Below are positions 1 through 12,400 of a stretch of 64,000 nucleotides of DNA, piece after piece. Made by a program: the position numbers and the translations under genes. The stretch's first letter is position 1. Every line of letters starts with the position of its first letter. Source of the DNA: Pithys albifrons albifrons (lineage: Eukaryota; Chordata; Aves; Passeriformes; Thamnophilidae); contig NC_092462.1 of assembly GCF_047495875.1 (NCBI RefSeq), forward strand, positions 36,981,523-37,045,522. Reading direction: 5' to 3'. A model generated the notes under the pieces. The model was not told the DNA's origin. It ran no database searches and worked only from the letters and a program-made list of their open reading frames with translations.

Positions 1-1544
1 ATTAATGATGCTCAGAAGATAAGCAACATGCAGTACATGGTTTGCCAGGTCTGTGCAAGCAAATTCTGAGGTTTTACTTCATACCAAGGACAGAGAAAGA
101 GAAAATGGATTGTCAACTGAAGTGCTAACCCACAGAGAAGTTAGCATACCTTTAACCATGACTTATTTTTGTGGTGTGATTTTTGACATTTAGTTTTGTG
201 CTGGAGAGAGATTCCTTTTTCAAGACAATTTTAATAAACTCTCTAACAGCATGATGGACATCTCCCCTCATCTGTTATTATTTCTCCTTCATGTTTTAAG
301 CTTGCTTTAAGCAATCGTTTTCACACATAATGGTCCTTTTCTGTTTAAAACCTTATACAGCACTATAGCATTCTCAAAATAATTCTAAACTCTTTGCTAA
401 TACTTTGTTGATAATATCTCCCCTTATCCATGGTCCTGAAGTAAATTACTAATTACTTTAAGTTTTGTATTGTGTTTGTGTGTGTATATATATATGTATC
501 TTCTTTTTATCATTAAATATTGTAGTATAGGATAGAACAGTCTTTCAACTATGCCCTTGTTGCCAATATGGTTATCAAATTATCAGTCTTTTAGTTCCCC
601 TATGAGCGTTTGTATTAAACTGATGCTTTCGGAAGGTTCGAGTTTGCATGCACTTCACTACTGCAAAATGGTGTGTCCAGTTTGTCAAAAAGAGAATTAA
701 CATCCAGAGTGATTTTTATTTTTGATAGCAGTGGGATTTACTAAATATTATATGATCCTTATTTGTGTTGACAGTGAATTATGGCTTTGAAAATACTGAA
801 GGTATTAGTATATGTTCTACACTATTTTTTCCCCTCCAGTTCTTAATTTAGAATAATTGTGCTTCTTTGATCATTTTACTTTCTAAGGGATAGTTCTTAA
901 CACCCTTGATTCTTCTTCAGACTATGAACTTCAGTGAAGTCAGTAAATAATGTCTTTTGAATCACTTGCTCTTAAATCATATGGTCTTTATTGTCAGGAA
1001 ACATGTAAGGGAATTAGAAAGGGCGACATGCAATTAACACAGACTTCTGCAGGTTTAATGAGCAATGACAGAATTAAATCTTTTCTTTTGCACTTTCAAA
1101 GTACATGAAGTGACAAGTAGAAGGAGCTAGAGAGATTGTTGCTCCATTGATTCATAATAAATTATTTTAAATTTATTTTTACTGGGGTAGGAGGCATCTT
1201 CTTTGAAAAGCTACTCATAGGTTATTTGAATAGACATCTCATGCTACAATGCAATAAAAGATTAATTCCCACAGCATGGGGCGTTACATGGTAAGATGAG
1301 TCATACTGTTTCATTGCTTGGTTTTATGGGAATTAAACAGCGAGTATAGCCTATACCACTGATACGTGTGGCTTTTCTTGATTTCCAGTTGACATTACCT
1401 ACTAATAGCACTAAAAAAGGTGTTGGTAGTTTTGTAGAGGAAACTAGACCCTGCAACGGAAATAATTATGGTTTTAATTTGCAAGTAGTGCCTCTGCATA
1501 ACACTTTTTTTTCTCTTACTAAAGGTCAGTAAGAAACTTTGTGG

Positions 1545-1592
<48 letters not shown>

Positions 1593-3234
1593 GCTATTAA
1601 GGCAGAAAAGTTTTATAGCTATTCAGAAATAATTGCAATTATGGCACATAGTGCATTTGATTATTTTGGTTCTAGTTTGTATAGAACTCTGACTGCCATT
1701 TGATAAGATGGCTTTTAGTTTCCCTGAACTCTTCTAGTCAACAGCAGCAGATGTACTTCTTCTTGTCCTGTAAATTGTCTTTTACCAGAAAGCATTTCTG
1801 CTATATGTTCTGTGTGTTTTCCATAGGTCCTTCTATAAAGCCAGTCATTTCTCATATCAAGATCCACCAAATCTCATTATGACAGATAAGAGAAAAAATT
1901 TACTTGCAGGACAAATTCAATCTTTTCATATTTTCAGTGAATTTTGTGGAGCCTAATTGTCCTTTTCCAAAGTATGATTTCATTAGTTCTAGGTGTTATG
2001 TTTGTGAATTGCATTGATATAAGTAATATCAGAGTTAAAGTCTTCAGAGTTTCTACGACTACCTATGAGATGTTGAGTTGAGGAAATTTTCACTCATGGA
2101 ATGTCTTCCATCAAAGAGAAACTGATTCATCGATTAGAAAAAACCAAAACAAATGCAAAACCAAAACACAAGATCATTGTAAACTGTCAGTCCTGTTTAT
2201 ATCCCACTATCTTCTGAAATATGAAGGAGGATTAATTTAAATGGTAGTTGTCACTTTCTAGTAATCTTCTTCTTGATACAGAAATTAAAATCTAAAATTG
2301 AAATCAGTCAAATTGTAAGAGCTGGAAACCCAAATAAAAACCATAGTTTAATGAATTTTCATAAGAGTAACTCATCTAATTGTAAGTGGTAATAAATGAG
2401 AAATTAATAAACTAGTTTAAAGGTATCCTGCCGTGGGTATTATAAGACACTTCAGCATAGTAAACATATTAAGGTATAGATGCATTTTCATCACAAAACA
2501 CATAATAAGTAGTTATCAAGAGATAGAAGACAGGACCAAAAGATCTTTTTCCTTAAAAATGCATAAATTTTTCAGATAATGAAAAAAAAATAGACTTTTT
2601 TTTGTAAGGTGCTCATGCTTCCTAACAATTTCAGCTCAAATGGGAATACACAGTAACCTGAAATAGGCTATTATTTTTCTTTAGGAATATAAACTTGCAT
2701 AATGTAATCAAAATTATCAAGGTTCTCCCTATTAATTATTATATTTAATTGAATATTCTCTTTGTATGAATAACTCTTCCAGTTGTTTGCTTCACTTTCT
2801 CTTCTTCCTGCTTAATAGCTCCTCTAACCTTAAACTTCCAGTACATCCCAGAATTCTCTCATCTCTTCTACTCAGTATCCACTCAATATCTTTTGCTTTG
2901 TTTATCAAAGACTCTGCTTTGTGGACACTGGGGTATCTTTTCCCATGTCCTTCCAGTATAGATTTTTTTTTCACCTTAAATAGGGCTTCAGTTCAGTGTG
3001 TCTTTTGAAACAAAAGTTCATATATTATATGCATATTTTGATTATATTTTTGGTTTTGATCTTCCTTACAATGACACCTCATAATTCTTTATGTATTCCT
3101 CATGTATTCTTCATGTATTCCTCAAGGGAATGGTGTGAAATGCAGCTGGTTAAAGCTTGACAAACACCGAGTTTTTGTTTGAGTGGTGGAGGTATGGAGA
3201 ATATAATGAAGATTCACGTAGTGGTCATGTCTAT
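1..3234. other. AT-rich noncoding stretch
   Basis: No coding exon, RNA gene or recognisable transposon is visible here apart from the (TTAG)n tract at 1,546-1,591. The open frames are at most about 80 codons, unrelated to anything I recognise, and of the size expected by chance in AT-rich DNA. Confidence 0.6.
1546..1591 (+). repeat. (TTAG)n microsatellite
   Basis: About 11 uninterrupted tandem copies of TTAG, with no visible interruptions, which suggests a recently expanding and probably length-polymorphic locus. Confidence 0.97.
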
Positions 3235-3248
3235 ACCTGAATACTAAT
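3235..3248. repeat. Target site duplication, left, of SINE copy 1
   Basis: The 14-bp sequence ACCTGAATACTAAT is repeated without mismatch at 3,568-3,581. The two copies bracket the SINE exactly and fix both of its ends. Confidence 0.95.
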
Positions 3249-3567
3249 GTATGTATGTATGTATGGCCAAACTTCGCGAACGAAGATTTGGGAAGGGCTG
3301 TTCCCCACGTGGGTGTGCCCTTCCAGCCTGCGCAGTGGATTTTAGGTGAGGCTCAGCGTGCACAGAACTGGCCCCACCGTTTAAGTCCTGAGGTTCATCT
3401 GCCACGGCCAAGCGAGCTTGGACGGTGCCAGTGAAGTCCTCAGGACTAGAACCTACAGCACCCGGCATTTCCCGGGAGGTCTCCCATCCAAGTACTAATC
3501 CGGGGCTGACCCTGCTTAGCTTCCGAGATCTGACGGGATCGGATGTCAGGGAGGCATTTAACTGCCC
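3249..3567 (-). mobile_element. 5S rRNA-headed SINE, copy 1 (full length)
   Basis: On the minus strand the element starts at 3,567 with a head of about 116 nt (3,452-3,567) that matches vertebrate 5S rRNA along its length. It includes the internal control region (AGCTAAGCAGGGTC and GGATGGGAGACC) and the 3' end GGTGCTGTAGG. A body of about 200 nt unrelated to 5S follows. The element ends in a CATA tandem tail, seen as (ATGT)n on the plus strand. The 14-bp target duplication shows insertion as one unit by retroposition. 5S-derived SINEs are called SINE3, and short tandem tails rather than poly-A suggest mobilisation by an RTE-type LINE; the partner is inferred. The head has substitutions and sits inside a retroposed unit, so this is not a working 5S gene. 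Confidence 0.93.
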
Positions 3568-3581
3568 ACCTGAATACTAAT
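3568..3581. repeat. Target site duplication, right, of SINE copy 1
   Basis: Second copy of ACCTGAATACTAAT, directly abutting the 5' end of the 5S head. Confidence 0.95.
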
Positions 3582-6500
3582 AGCTTTAACCAAATACACT
3601 CAAAAGAAGAACACTTTTGTCTTGGAGAATGAAAATGAAAAGGAATGATGGTTTTAATCGCTATAAAAGCCCATAGAAACCCTCTGAGAACTCTTCATGA
3701 AAGATGTGTTTTCCATCTCTAAGAGAAACTTGTGAGAACTTCATGGAATGCTAAAGTTCTACACTTTGAAGATAGGCCATAAATGATGGCCTTTTTTTTC
3801 AAGGGGAATGCAAAGAAAGCATTCATGAGAATATGTGGGGGAAAATTACTATTCTTTCACTCTGTATAACTGTGATCTTTATGCTCTTACAAGTTATTTC
3901 CACTCTAGTCTATACTGCTGATGTTTCTAGAGAGACAACCAGTCACCTAGAGAATGCAAAGTAGGATCCTTTCCTTCAAAGAGCATTATGGGGCTTCTTT
4001 TAGTTGTCTCCTTGTAGGTGCAGTTCTTCTTGACATTAGTAGGCCCTCCCAAATGCTGGGAATTTTCCTAGTTAAGAATTTTGAATTTGAATTTTTTGTG
4101 TGAAACTGTTTAATGCCTTTGTAGGGACTGCCTACAAACCATTTAGCTTGGCCCCAGGGATTCTTGCACTGCAAGGATCAGGGTCTGAGACCTACTGTTT
4201 TCCCCATTATTTTAATGGGAAACATTCATTGCACACACCAGCAACTCAGTTATGTATTCTCTTAGTTATCTCATTTATACAGCCGAAAAGAGTTGAAAGA
4301 AAATAGGTGAGAATGAATTAATTCATTTTATGGCAATCATATTTGAGAAAATGAATTTAATATCTTTCTTCCCCCCTGAAATAACTTTAGTCTTCCTATG
4401 AAATGTTTCAACAAATAACTGATAGTCTTTTCTATTAGCTTTGTGGGACTAGACTTGACGAAAAATCGTTGTTTAGTTTCCTCATAAATATTTCTTTCAT
4501 TGACACCTTGCTAAACAATGGAAGTGTTTGAACATCTTAAAATAAAGATTTTTTTGTCATTATAATATTAAAAAAATACATAAAAGCCTTTGTTTTCATG
4601 TACAATAACCCAAAAGAATAGTAATATTTCTTCTTCAAAATAATTTGGATTTCTTTTGTTATCTTCCTCTTTCAAATATATTTCTCAAAAATGTTATGTT
4701 TACAGTTTTTCTGTGAATTTTGACATTCTGTTAGTCTTCCTGTGCTAATGCAAACCTGACAGTTTACACAAATCCTTTATTTTTTATAGCGCTACGCTTC
4801 CGCCACAAGTGTTTCTCCTATGATATGATTTAGCTAGATTTCCTTAAGAAGTACCATAATGGTTCATATCCTCTTAAGAGAGAAGACCACTTTACAGTTG
4901 TTGCTGTTCATATTTATGCCTAATCCTAAATTTCAAACTTAAAGCCATATTGTATCATTAATCACAAGGCTAAAACCATAATTGAAATCACTGTCACTGA
5001 GTAGCTAAAAGCCTGATCCATGGTTCAGTTAGAGAATTAAAACTTTGAATTGAGGATAGAAAAGCACTGAGAATCCATGGAAAGACTGGTACTTAGAGAA
5101 CATGTTTGTGGGCATTTGGGTCAATGAGGCAGAAGGCAGCTGGATGAGATGTAGCTGGAGGATTCAGACCTTTATTTTCACAACCTGTCCTTAAATAAAG
5201 TGATTTATGGCAATGCTGTCTGAAAAAGGAAGGTTGTATGGTTCATTGTGGTCATCTTAGTGGGATAGGATGCCTGAAAGACATGGGGGACCTGCTGCAA
5301 CAGATTTATTTTGTCAATACTTGAAAGGATAAGTCTGCTTTGGCTTACCAATTGGTTTGAACACAATAGATATGTGGCAAATGAAGACACGGACAGTGCA
5401 AACTGATAAGCATGATGCTCAGTTAGTTATCAGGGGTTTCTCTTCTTCCATTTGCACACTATCACTTCATTTTTTTTTCACCTGCTTTGGTCAGAGCTGA
5501 GTGTGTTTCATCTAGTTGATTTACTTAGTTGGGAAAGTGGGCCATGGTAGTACGTAGCTTGAAAGTCCAGCTGCGTATAGTACAACTAGACTGTATGTGT
5601 GAATTTTTCTGTTTCTTAACTTAGAGTGAATCTCTCTTACCAGAGAAAAGGAAGTATTTCCAAGTCTGTTTTATACTATACATGATTTAATAATTCAGCT
5701 GTATATCTAAGTAAGAGAATTCCTTAAAATACTTGGGGCTGAAAATTTTAAACTGTAGAGCTGCTTTTACATCTGCATTGTAACCATTCTGGCAGAAATA
5801 TGACAACATTCAGTTTCACAACAGTGATATTTAATACACCTATGTCTTCACAGTTGCCATAGGAAATATAAATTGATCAAAAACTGCAAGTATGTTCCTT
5901 TTTTTTTTTTCTGCAATAGTAATTTCATGACCAGATTGGACAGCCCCATCTCTCCATTTGTTCACCTTTAAATGGCAGAGGTTGGACAGTCCTCTGTTCC
6001 CTGCCCAAGCACAATTTTCATCACATAAAGCTTCAGTGCTCTTGAGCTTTATGAAAGGTAGTGCTTCAGTCTATAATCCTTTTATCTGATGAGCTGTAGG
6101 AGGTTACCAGATTTTCTGCTTCATGAGGGCGTATTACATAGATAATAAACCTTGGCCTGCAAGTAACCAACACAATTATAGACCAATAATACCCTAAAAC
6201 TTCCAGTCAGACAAATAACAGACATTTATTTACTAAAGACTAACTGTAACCCAAAAATTCAGATTAGAAGATGGGTTTGTAATAGGTGTTGATAGCCAAG
6301 CAGCAGCTCTATATGCTACACGTGATAACCTTTTTTGCTTCTCATTTCTATTTAGTCCTTGTTAGCTGAAGCATGTCTTTGTAAGAAACTCTTTCCTATA
6401 GCATTTTTTTAATGCAAGTATTATCAGAGGTAGCAAAACTGTAAGTTTGGAACTTTCGTATGAAGATGTTGCTCTGAAAAAAAACGCTGGATGTAAGACA

Positions 6501-9012
6501 TTTCTGTGTCATTAGGAAAATATATGTATTGATTTATGGAGGGTTAATTTGAAATATTTGTTTAAAAGAAGTTATCACTGAATATAAACATGACAGCTGC
6601 TAAAAACTTTGGTCCATACATCTATTGTAATCATGGTTTAAAAATACCAAACCACCAAACCTAAAAAACTCACCACACTGTTTTTAAAACCTTGTACAAC
6701 TTGATGCCTTTTTCTATAAATATTCCTGTGGCCTTTTTTTTTTCCCATATGTAATTTTCCAAGGTTATTCAGTATGCTTCAAAAGCAGTAGGATTTTTAC
6801 ATAATGAGGACATCTTTGTAGAGATAAAATATGAACACTTTCCAGGCTATTTGCTTTTCTGATTACTGAAAAATTAAGCTGTGAAGTACGAACGTATATG
6901 TATTTAAGTCAGAATAACATATATAAAAAGGTATGGATATTCCAGATGCATAGATATTGGAGTATATTGGAGCATATATATTGCATCCTTGGTACTTCTA
7001 TTAACTATGACAGCTTAAACTCCTGACAAAATTACAAAATTGGGCTCTGGTTTTATGATGTAAATTATAAGCATCAGATTGTTTGAGTTTAACCTTCCTT
7101 GTTGACTTTCATCTTATTTTGAACAGTAGAAAATTTAACTAAAGCTAAATGCCTGGAGATCATAATATTTTTAGATCCCCATGATCTTGCCAAGTAAAAG
7201 AGTTTTGAATGACCTTCTGAAGAACATATGAGAAAATTGCCTGCTGTAGATAACAGTAACTGTAACCAAGGACAGAAAGGACATATAATTCTTTATAGTG
7301 AACTTTTTACTGGCTAGTGGCAATCTATTACTGGTAGTGTGAAGCTAAAATGAATATCAGACAGTCTCAGCAAAAATTCCATCTTTCACATCTGACGAAG
7401 CCACGTACCTTTTGATTAGTACTGCATCAGGCTGTTCACCAGAGATTCAAACACTTGCAAACAAGTCTCTTTAGAAAAGGATGAGTGAACTGGCCCTTTT
7501 GACGGTTCAGTTCAGCATGTAGTTCAAGTAATTAATTTTATTTTGGGGAGGAAACAGTTTTCTGATGTTTTTTAATGGAAGAGAGAATCCCATCTATACT
7601 CTTTTAATTTACTTTTTATATTATTTCATCTCAGCAAACTCAAACTGTTTGGACTAAAATCCTTATTTATCTGTGTGAAGGCACTTTGTGTTTACTGGGC
7701 AACTTGTTATAATATTTCTACTATCATTTATTAAAATATGTAGCACTAAAAAGAAAAAAGGTAATGCTGGGGACATGACCAAGGTGAATCTAAACATCTC
7801 TACATCACTATGCCTGGTCAATATGGCCAATTCCATGTTTTTCACAACAGATTCCTATGTCATATTTTTAACTTCTCTACAGAATGGTCCCTTATGAAGA
7901 AATTTAGTGAAAGAACTTTACATTTAAGCTCTGTTGTCACATTTTGGCTGATGTTTCTGTCAGTAACTTATTTTAGACTTGGTAGGAAACAAAGTATTTT
8001 GGCAGGAATTTTCAGAAATCCACTAAAAGATAGCTCAATTCCCCTTGACAAACCTTGACTCAGAGATAAGCTTAGAGAAGCCAGTATAACCTGAAGTATT
8101 CGGAAGGAAAGGTTGTGAAATATTTCATAGCATAATCCAGGATGTAGAAATGCAGTTATTAAGGTGCACTGTAATCAAGTCATATATTAAAATGATCAAT
8201 ACTTATGTGATGGATAAAATTCAAATGCGAAAAGTTAGACAATCTATCTCTTCAAGGTCCAGAATTTTATTATTATAGATATTTATCTCAGTTCATGTGT
8301 TAGAAAACAATGTTATGATTCCTTAAAAATATCTATTTTTTTAGGAGTAAGGTTAGTTTATGAAGCTTACTGTAATTGATAGAATTTGATCGTTTTTATC
8401 TACTATGGCTACTCCTGTGGGGCACTAAGGAGAGAAATATAAATCTCTCCCTAATCTTAGTCTTTCTCTCTGAAATTCAGTATCCTAGCATGAGCAAATG
8501 TAGCAAATGGCATCTTAGCAATGTTAAGTCTATATTTATTTTCACTGCATGCTATTTTCACTCATGGAAACTGGAAAATGCATGTTTTAATCTAAGGACA
8601 ACATTGACTAGGAAGAAGTTTGAATGATCTCTCTTCTGATTTGTCAGCAAACCTCTTAAAAAGTGGCAAGTTTTCACAGGTTGCTTCCATAGGAAAGGGC
8701 TTAAGCAAAAATTAGTTATTATTTGTCAACAGTCCTTTTGTTAAAATATGATTTACCAAAGAATACCTTGTAACTGCTTATAGGTTATGGAAACCCACAG
8801 ATAGAGTGGTGTGCCAGTAATCTTTGTGTCTTGTTATTTTTCCATAGTGCTGCATACTGTTAGCAAAAGTGATTTAAAAACTTTTGTAATATAAGTTCCA
8901 TCTTAGTAGAAAGATCTCAGGTACCAGCTGACATCACTCCTTATGCAAATATAATTGACTACTAAAATAAATAAAGTAACATGTAACTTTTTAAAAGCAG
9001 ATGGAGATAAAG
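3582..9012. other. AT-rich noncoding stretch
   Basis: No gene or transposon recognised. Small overlapping frames near 7.7-8.1 kb and 8.4-8.6 kb show no domain or similarity I can name. Confidence 0.55.
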
Positions 9013-9043
9013 TGGGGGGGCGGGGGGGGGGGGTGGGAGGGGG
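9013..9043 (+). repeat. G-rich tract with G-quadruplex potential
   Basis: A run of about 31 nt that is nearly all G, broken only by single C, T and A bases. It gives at least four G-tracts of three or more with one-base loops, the pattern for a very stable intramolecular quadruplex on the plus strand. It stands out against the AT-rich surroundings, and its length may be unreliable in sequencing. Confidence 0.85.
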
Positions 9044-9292
9044 ATCACCAGTGCAAAATTATCAGTTTGCCACAAAAATTACTCTGTTACAACAGAAATT
9101 TGTGGGTTATTCTGCTCTGGTTTGTTCTTGTTATAGTGTACTTGGTTTAATGTACATCCTGTAGTACATTCATCCTTCCAGTAATGCATAAAACATAGCA
9201 ACGTGATCATGTATTTCTTTTTACAATCTATGGTGTAAGTTGTTGCAGTCTGTTTGTTAATGTCCACTTTTATTTGACAAATTCTTTTTCAG

Positions 9293-9424
9293 AGTGTTTT
9301 TATGTCTTGGGTGATCATTCAGGGAGATCCACTAGTACTTTTCAGACCATCAGCTTTGGAAAATTGTGCCATCCTATTTTCATTCACAAAAATCAACTTA
9401 CCACATCGCTATTGTCGTGGATGG
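9293..9424 (+). other. Weak exon-like segment
   Basis: A pyrimidine-rich tract ending in ttctttttcag precedes a 132-nt block (44 codons, a multiple of three) that stays open in one frame and is followed directly by a consensus donor, GTAAGT. The conceptual peptide (for example VIIQGDPLVLFRPS) is not one I recognise. Both splice signals and the open frame could be chance in a long noncoding stretch, or the exon of a noncoding RNA. No neighbouring exon was found. Confidence 0.2.
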
Positions 9425-9430
9425 GTAAGT

Positions 9431-12400
9431 AATTCTTATTTCTGCTGTCTGAATATTATTTTTCTGTCTAAGATGCAAGAGAAGGAGTACCTGACATTTG
9501 GAAAGACTGACTTTCCTGCTGAACATCAAAGCATACCAGATTAACACTACCAGTTTATCAGTCACAGTATTTTGTTTCTCAAATAGAATCTTTTTTCAGT
9601 ATTTAATTAGTGTATGAATAAAGTTGGTATCTGTTCAAGAAATTAAAACTCAGGTTTTCATTGCTTTGACATAATTCAAATTAATGCAACTAACTAGTTT
9701 TCTGCTATCAGAACAGACATTAAGAGAAGTAACAGCAGGGTGAATCTGCAAAGGATATAATTTGATTGCTTAATTTGTATATCTAGCAAATTAGGACACA
9801 CTATAAAGATCCCATCCAAAAGGGGTATGACTCCTGATTTGTTCAAATCTAAGTCTTTAATGTTCTCTGTAGGAATGCAACTCAATTGATGGAAATTTTT
9901 TGCAGTGTACAGATTCCTCAGGTTTTTTGGCCATTTTTATATTGTGATGCTACCCCTTCCCTTCTTTCTCTTTCCTCTGGTAGATTTAGTTTCTCTGTCT
10001 AATGTGCTTTCTTCCCTTCTTTAACTGCATATTTCTCCACTCTTTATTCTTCTGCACTACAGGTGAGCTATCCCCCTCCCACATTTCCAATAATCTCCTT
10101 TTCTGTTCCTTAGCTCTGATGTAAGAGCTGTAGAGTTTCGCACGCGTTGCACACCTTTGCCACCACTGTCACAGCTCACCACCGCTCTTGTATTCAGCTG
10201 GGCTGCTGTAGTTCCTTTCTCTGTTGACAGCCAGACAAGTTTCCTCCATCTTTCTTGTTGATGCACTGCCAGAACATGGTAGAAAAAGGAATTTACAATT
10301 TTAACTATGCTTATATTTCAAATGCTCAAGAAATAAAGAGGAAACTCTCAGAAACATTTTATGAAGCCAGCCTAAAACCTTATGTGCTTGGGAATACAAT
10401 GAAACGCTACTAAAAGTAAGGAAGCCTTGAGGGAAATCCTTGAAAAGGTAATGGAAAATAATAACAGTTTGAGAAACCTGGGACTCTTGTGATGCTCTGT
10501 CTTTTCCACTCCTTTACTGTAGGAAATTGTTTAGTGTCTGAAATCTGATGCAGGATTTTCTTGTGAGAAACAGTCTGTGGACCCTTGGGGGCAGTACTTC
10601 GATTGTGTGGGCTTGATGATCCATTCTCTATTTTTCAGTTTCTGAGTCACTCTGTATACTTTGATAGTGGTTATATTTTGGAACTCTTTAGTGAGCGGCT
10701 TATTTCTTATAGATTTCAAAGGAAGACTGTAAAATCTCCTAGAGCTCATCTCTGCATTTCATGGGAGTTGTCTATAAGAGAGTCTAAAAATGTACTGGAT
10801 GTATCCCACATCGCTAACCTTTTTCATACCCTATTCACATCTTTATGTATCTGTGTGTGCATGTGAGAGAAATCAAGAGAATCAGTGGTGGGAATAAAGT
10901 ACAAACTCATTTTCAAATAACAAAGTATAAATATTTTGTTATGTTGAATAAAGAACAAAAGCTAGATTGATGGAAAGATGATAATGAGAAAAATGCCTAT
11001 AAAATCAGAAAGTCTAATAAACAGTTCTACAGGAGAAATAACATAGTAAAAGAAGGTATTTTTTTATTTTTTGGCAAAAAGTGACATTTAGTAGATAAGG
11101 TAAAATGCAAATTCAAGATTAACAGATCTTTATAATTAATCAGTCTTACTTACAGAGGGTGTAGTTTATAGGTATGACTGGCACTATTGCTGTGACTAGC
11201 ACTATTGTCATGACTGTCTGTGCCTGACGGTGTAGTGTTCCTATGATTCTTTGCTTATTGTGATATCCCATTCCTGGCCTGAGCTAGACACGCCTGCGTT
11301 TTTGGTCACGGAGTCTTAACTATTTTAAACTAAAGTATCAGTATTGGTTTATATTTAAAGCTAGTTAAGAGCAAGAAAGATGTGATAATTTCTGAATTAG
11401 AAAATGGGTGGAATATAAGCATTCACTGCAAACTGGGACATGGAAGAAACTTAGGAAATTCATTAGGCATGGAAGACTGAAAAATATACATCTATATTCT
11501 GGCTGATCTAAATGAAAAGTATTTTGAAGAAAGTCAGCTCAAATTTTACGAGCTCAGTGAGATCTAATCAACAGAAAAATAGGCAGAAAGTTTTACACTT
11601 CTGTTTCATATCTTGCTTTTAGCATTAGACTCCTGAGAAATCCATTTGTTTTACATAATAGCTTTAAAATGCCTTGGACATTGAGTGATGCAAGTATTAA
11701 TCAAATTAAAACATCTGACTGTAACCTTCATTCATTGTATCTTATCCTATTCATCCTATCTAATCTATCTATATCAATTCTTCCAAATAAGAAAAAAATG
11801 TCCGTGAAATAAAGTATGCAGTGAAAAATCTGAGAATATAACAGTAATATCAAATACATGTTCTTCATTGAAAAGACTGAAAGCTTGAATTCAAGTTCTG
11901 AGTGGATTATGTCTACTGAGAATTGTATTTCACCCCTCATGTCTGTGATTCTTGGTGTCTCTACTGCCTTCACTAATGTTTTGATTCATAAAGAGAAATT
12001 TCCCCTACGGTTCAAGTGACATGTGATTGACTAGTATTTTCTGCATTCTGCCCAGTAAGTTATGCTGTAGAAAAAGGTAGTCCAGAGGACTATAATTGCT
12101 TGTTTTACAAGAGAAGAAGCTTTCTTCTTCCTTTAAAAGAGCAATAGTATAATCAGGGAGGAAAATGTTGTTGGAGTTCAAACATTTAGTGACATGTTTA
12201 GCTCTTGCAACTTTCAAAACCATATTTTATTATTGTCAAGACAGCTCTTTCTATAGTGCTATCATTGTATAAACATTAATTTAATAAAAATCAAGAAGGG
12301 TATGTGCACATTCTACTGTCCATTTTGTAAAAATTCAAGCTCTTTGGATGTTATTTCTGTGATGCTAGATATTCAAACTTTATACTTTGCTTTTATCTTT

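Noticed and set aside
3452..3567. A functional 5S rRNA gene
   Set aside because: The similarity is real, but the unit is bounded by a target duplication, continues into a non-5S body and carries substitutions. It is a SINE head.
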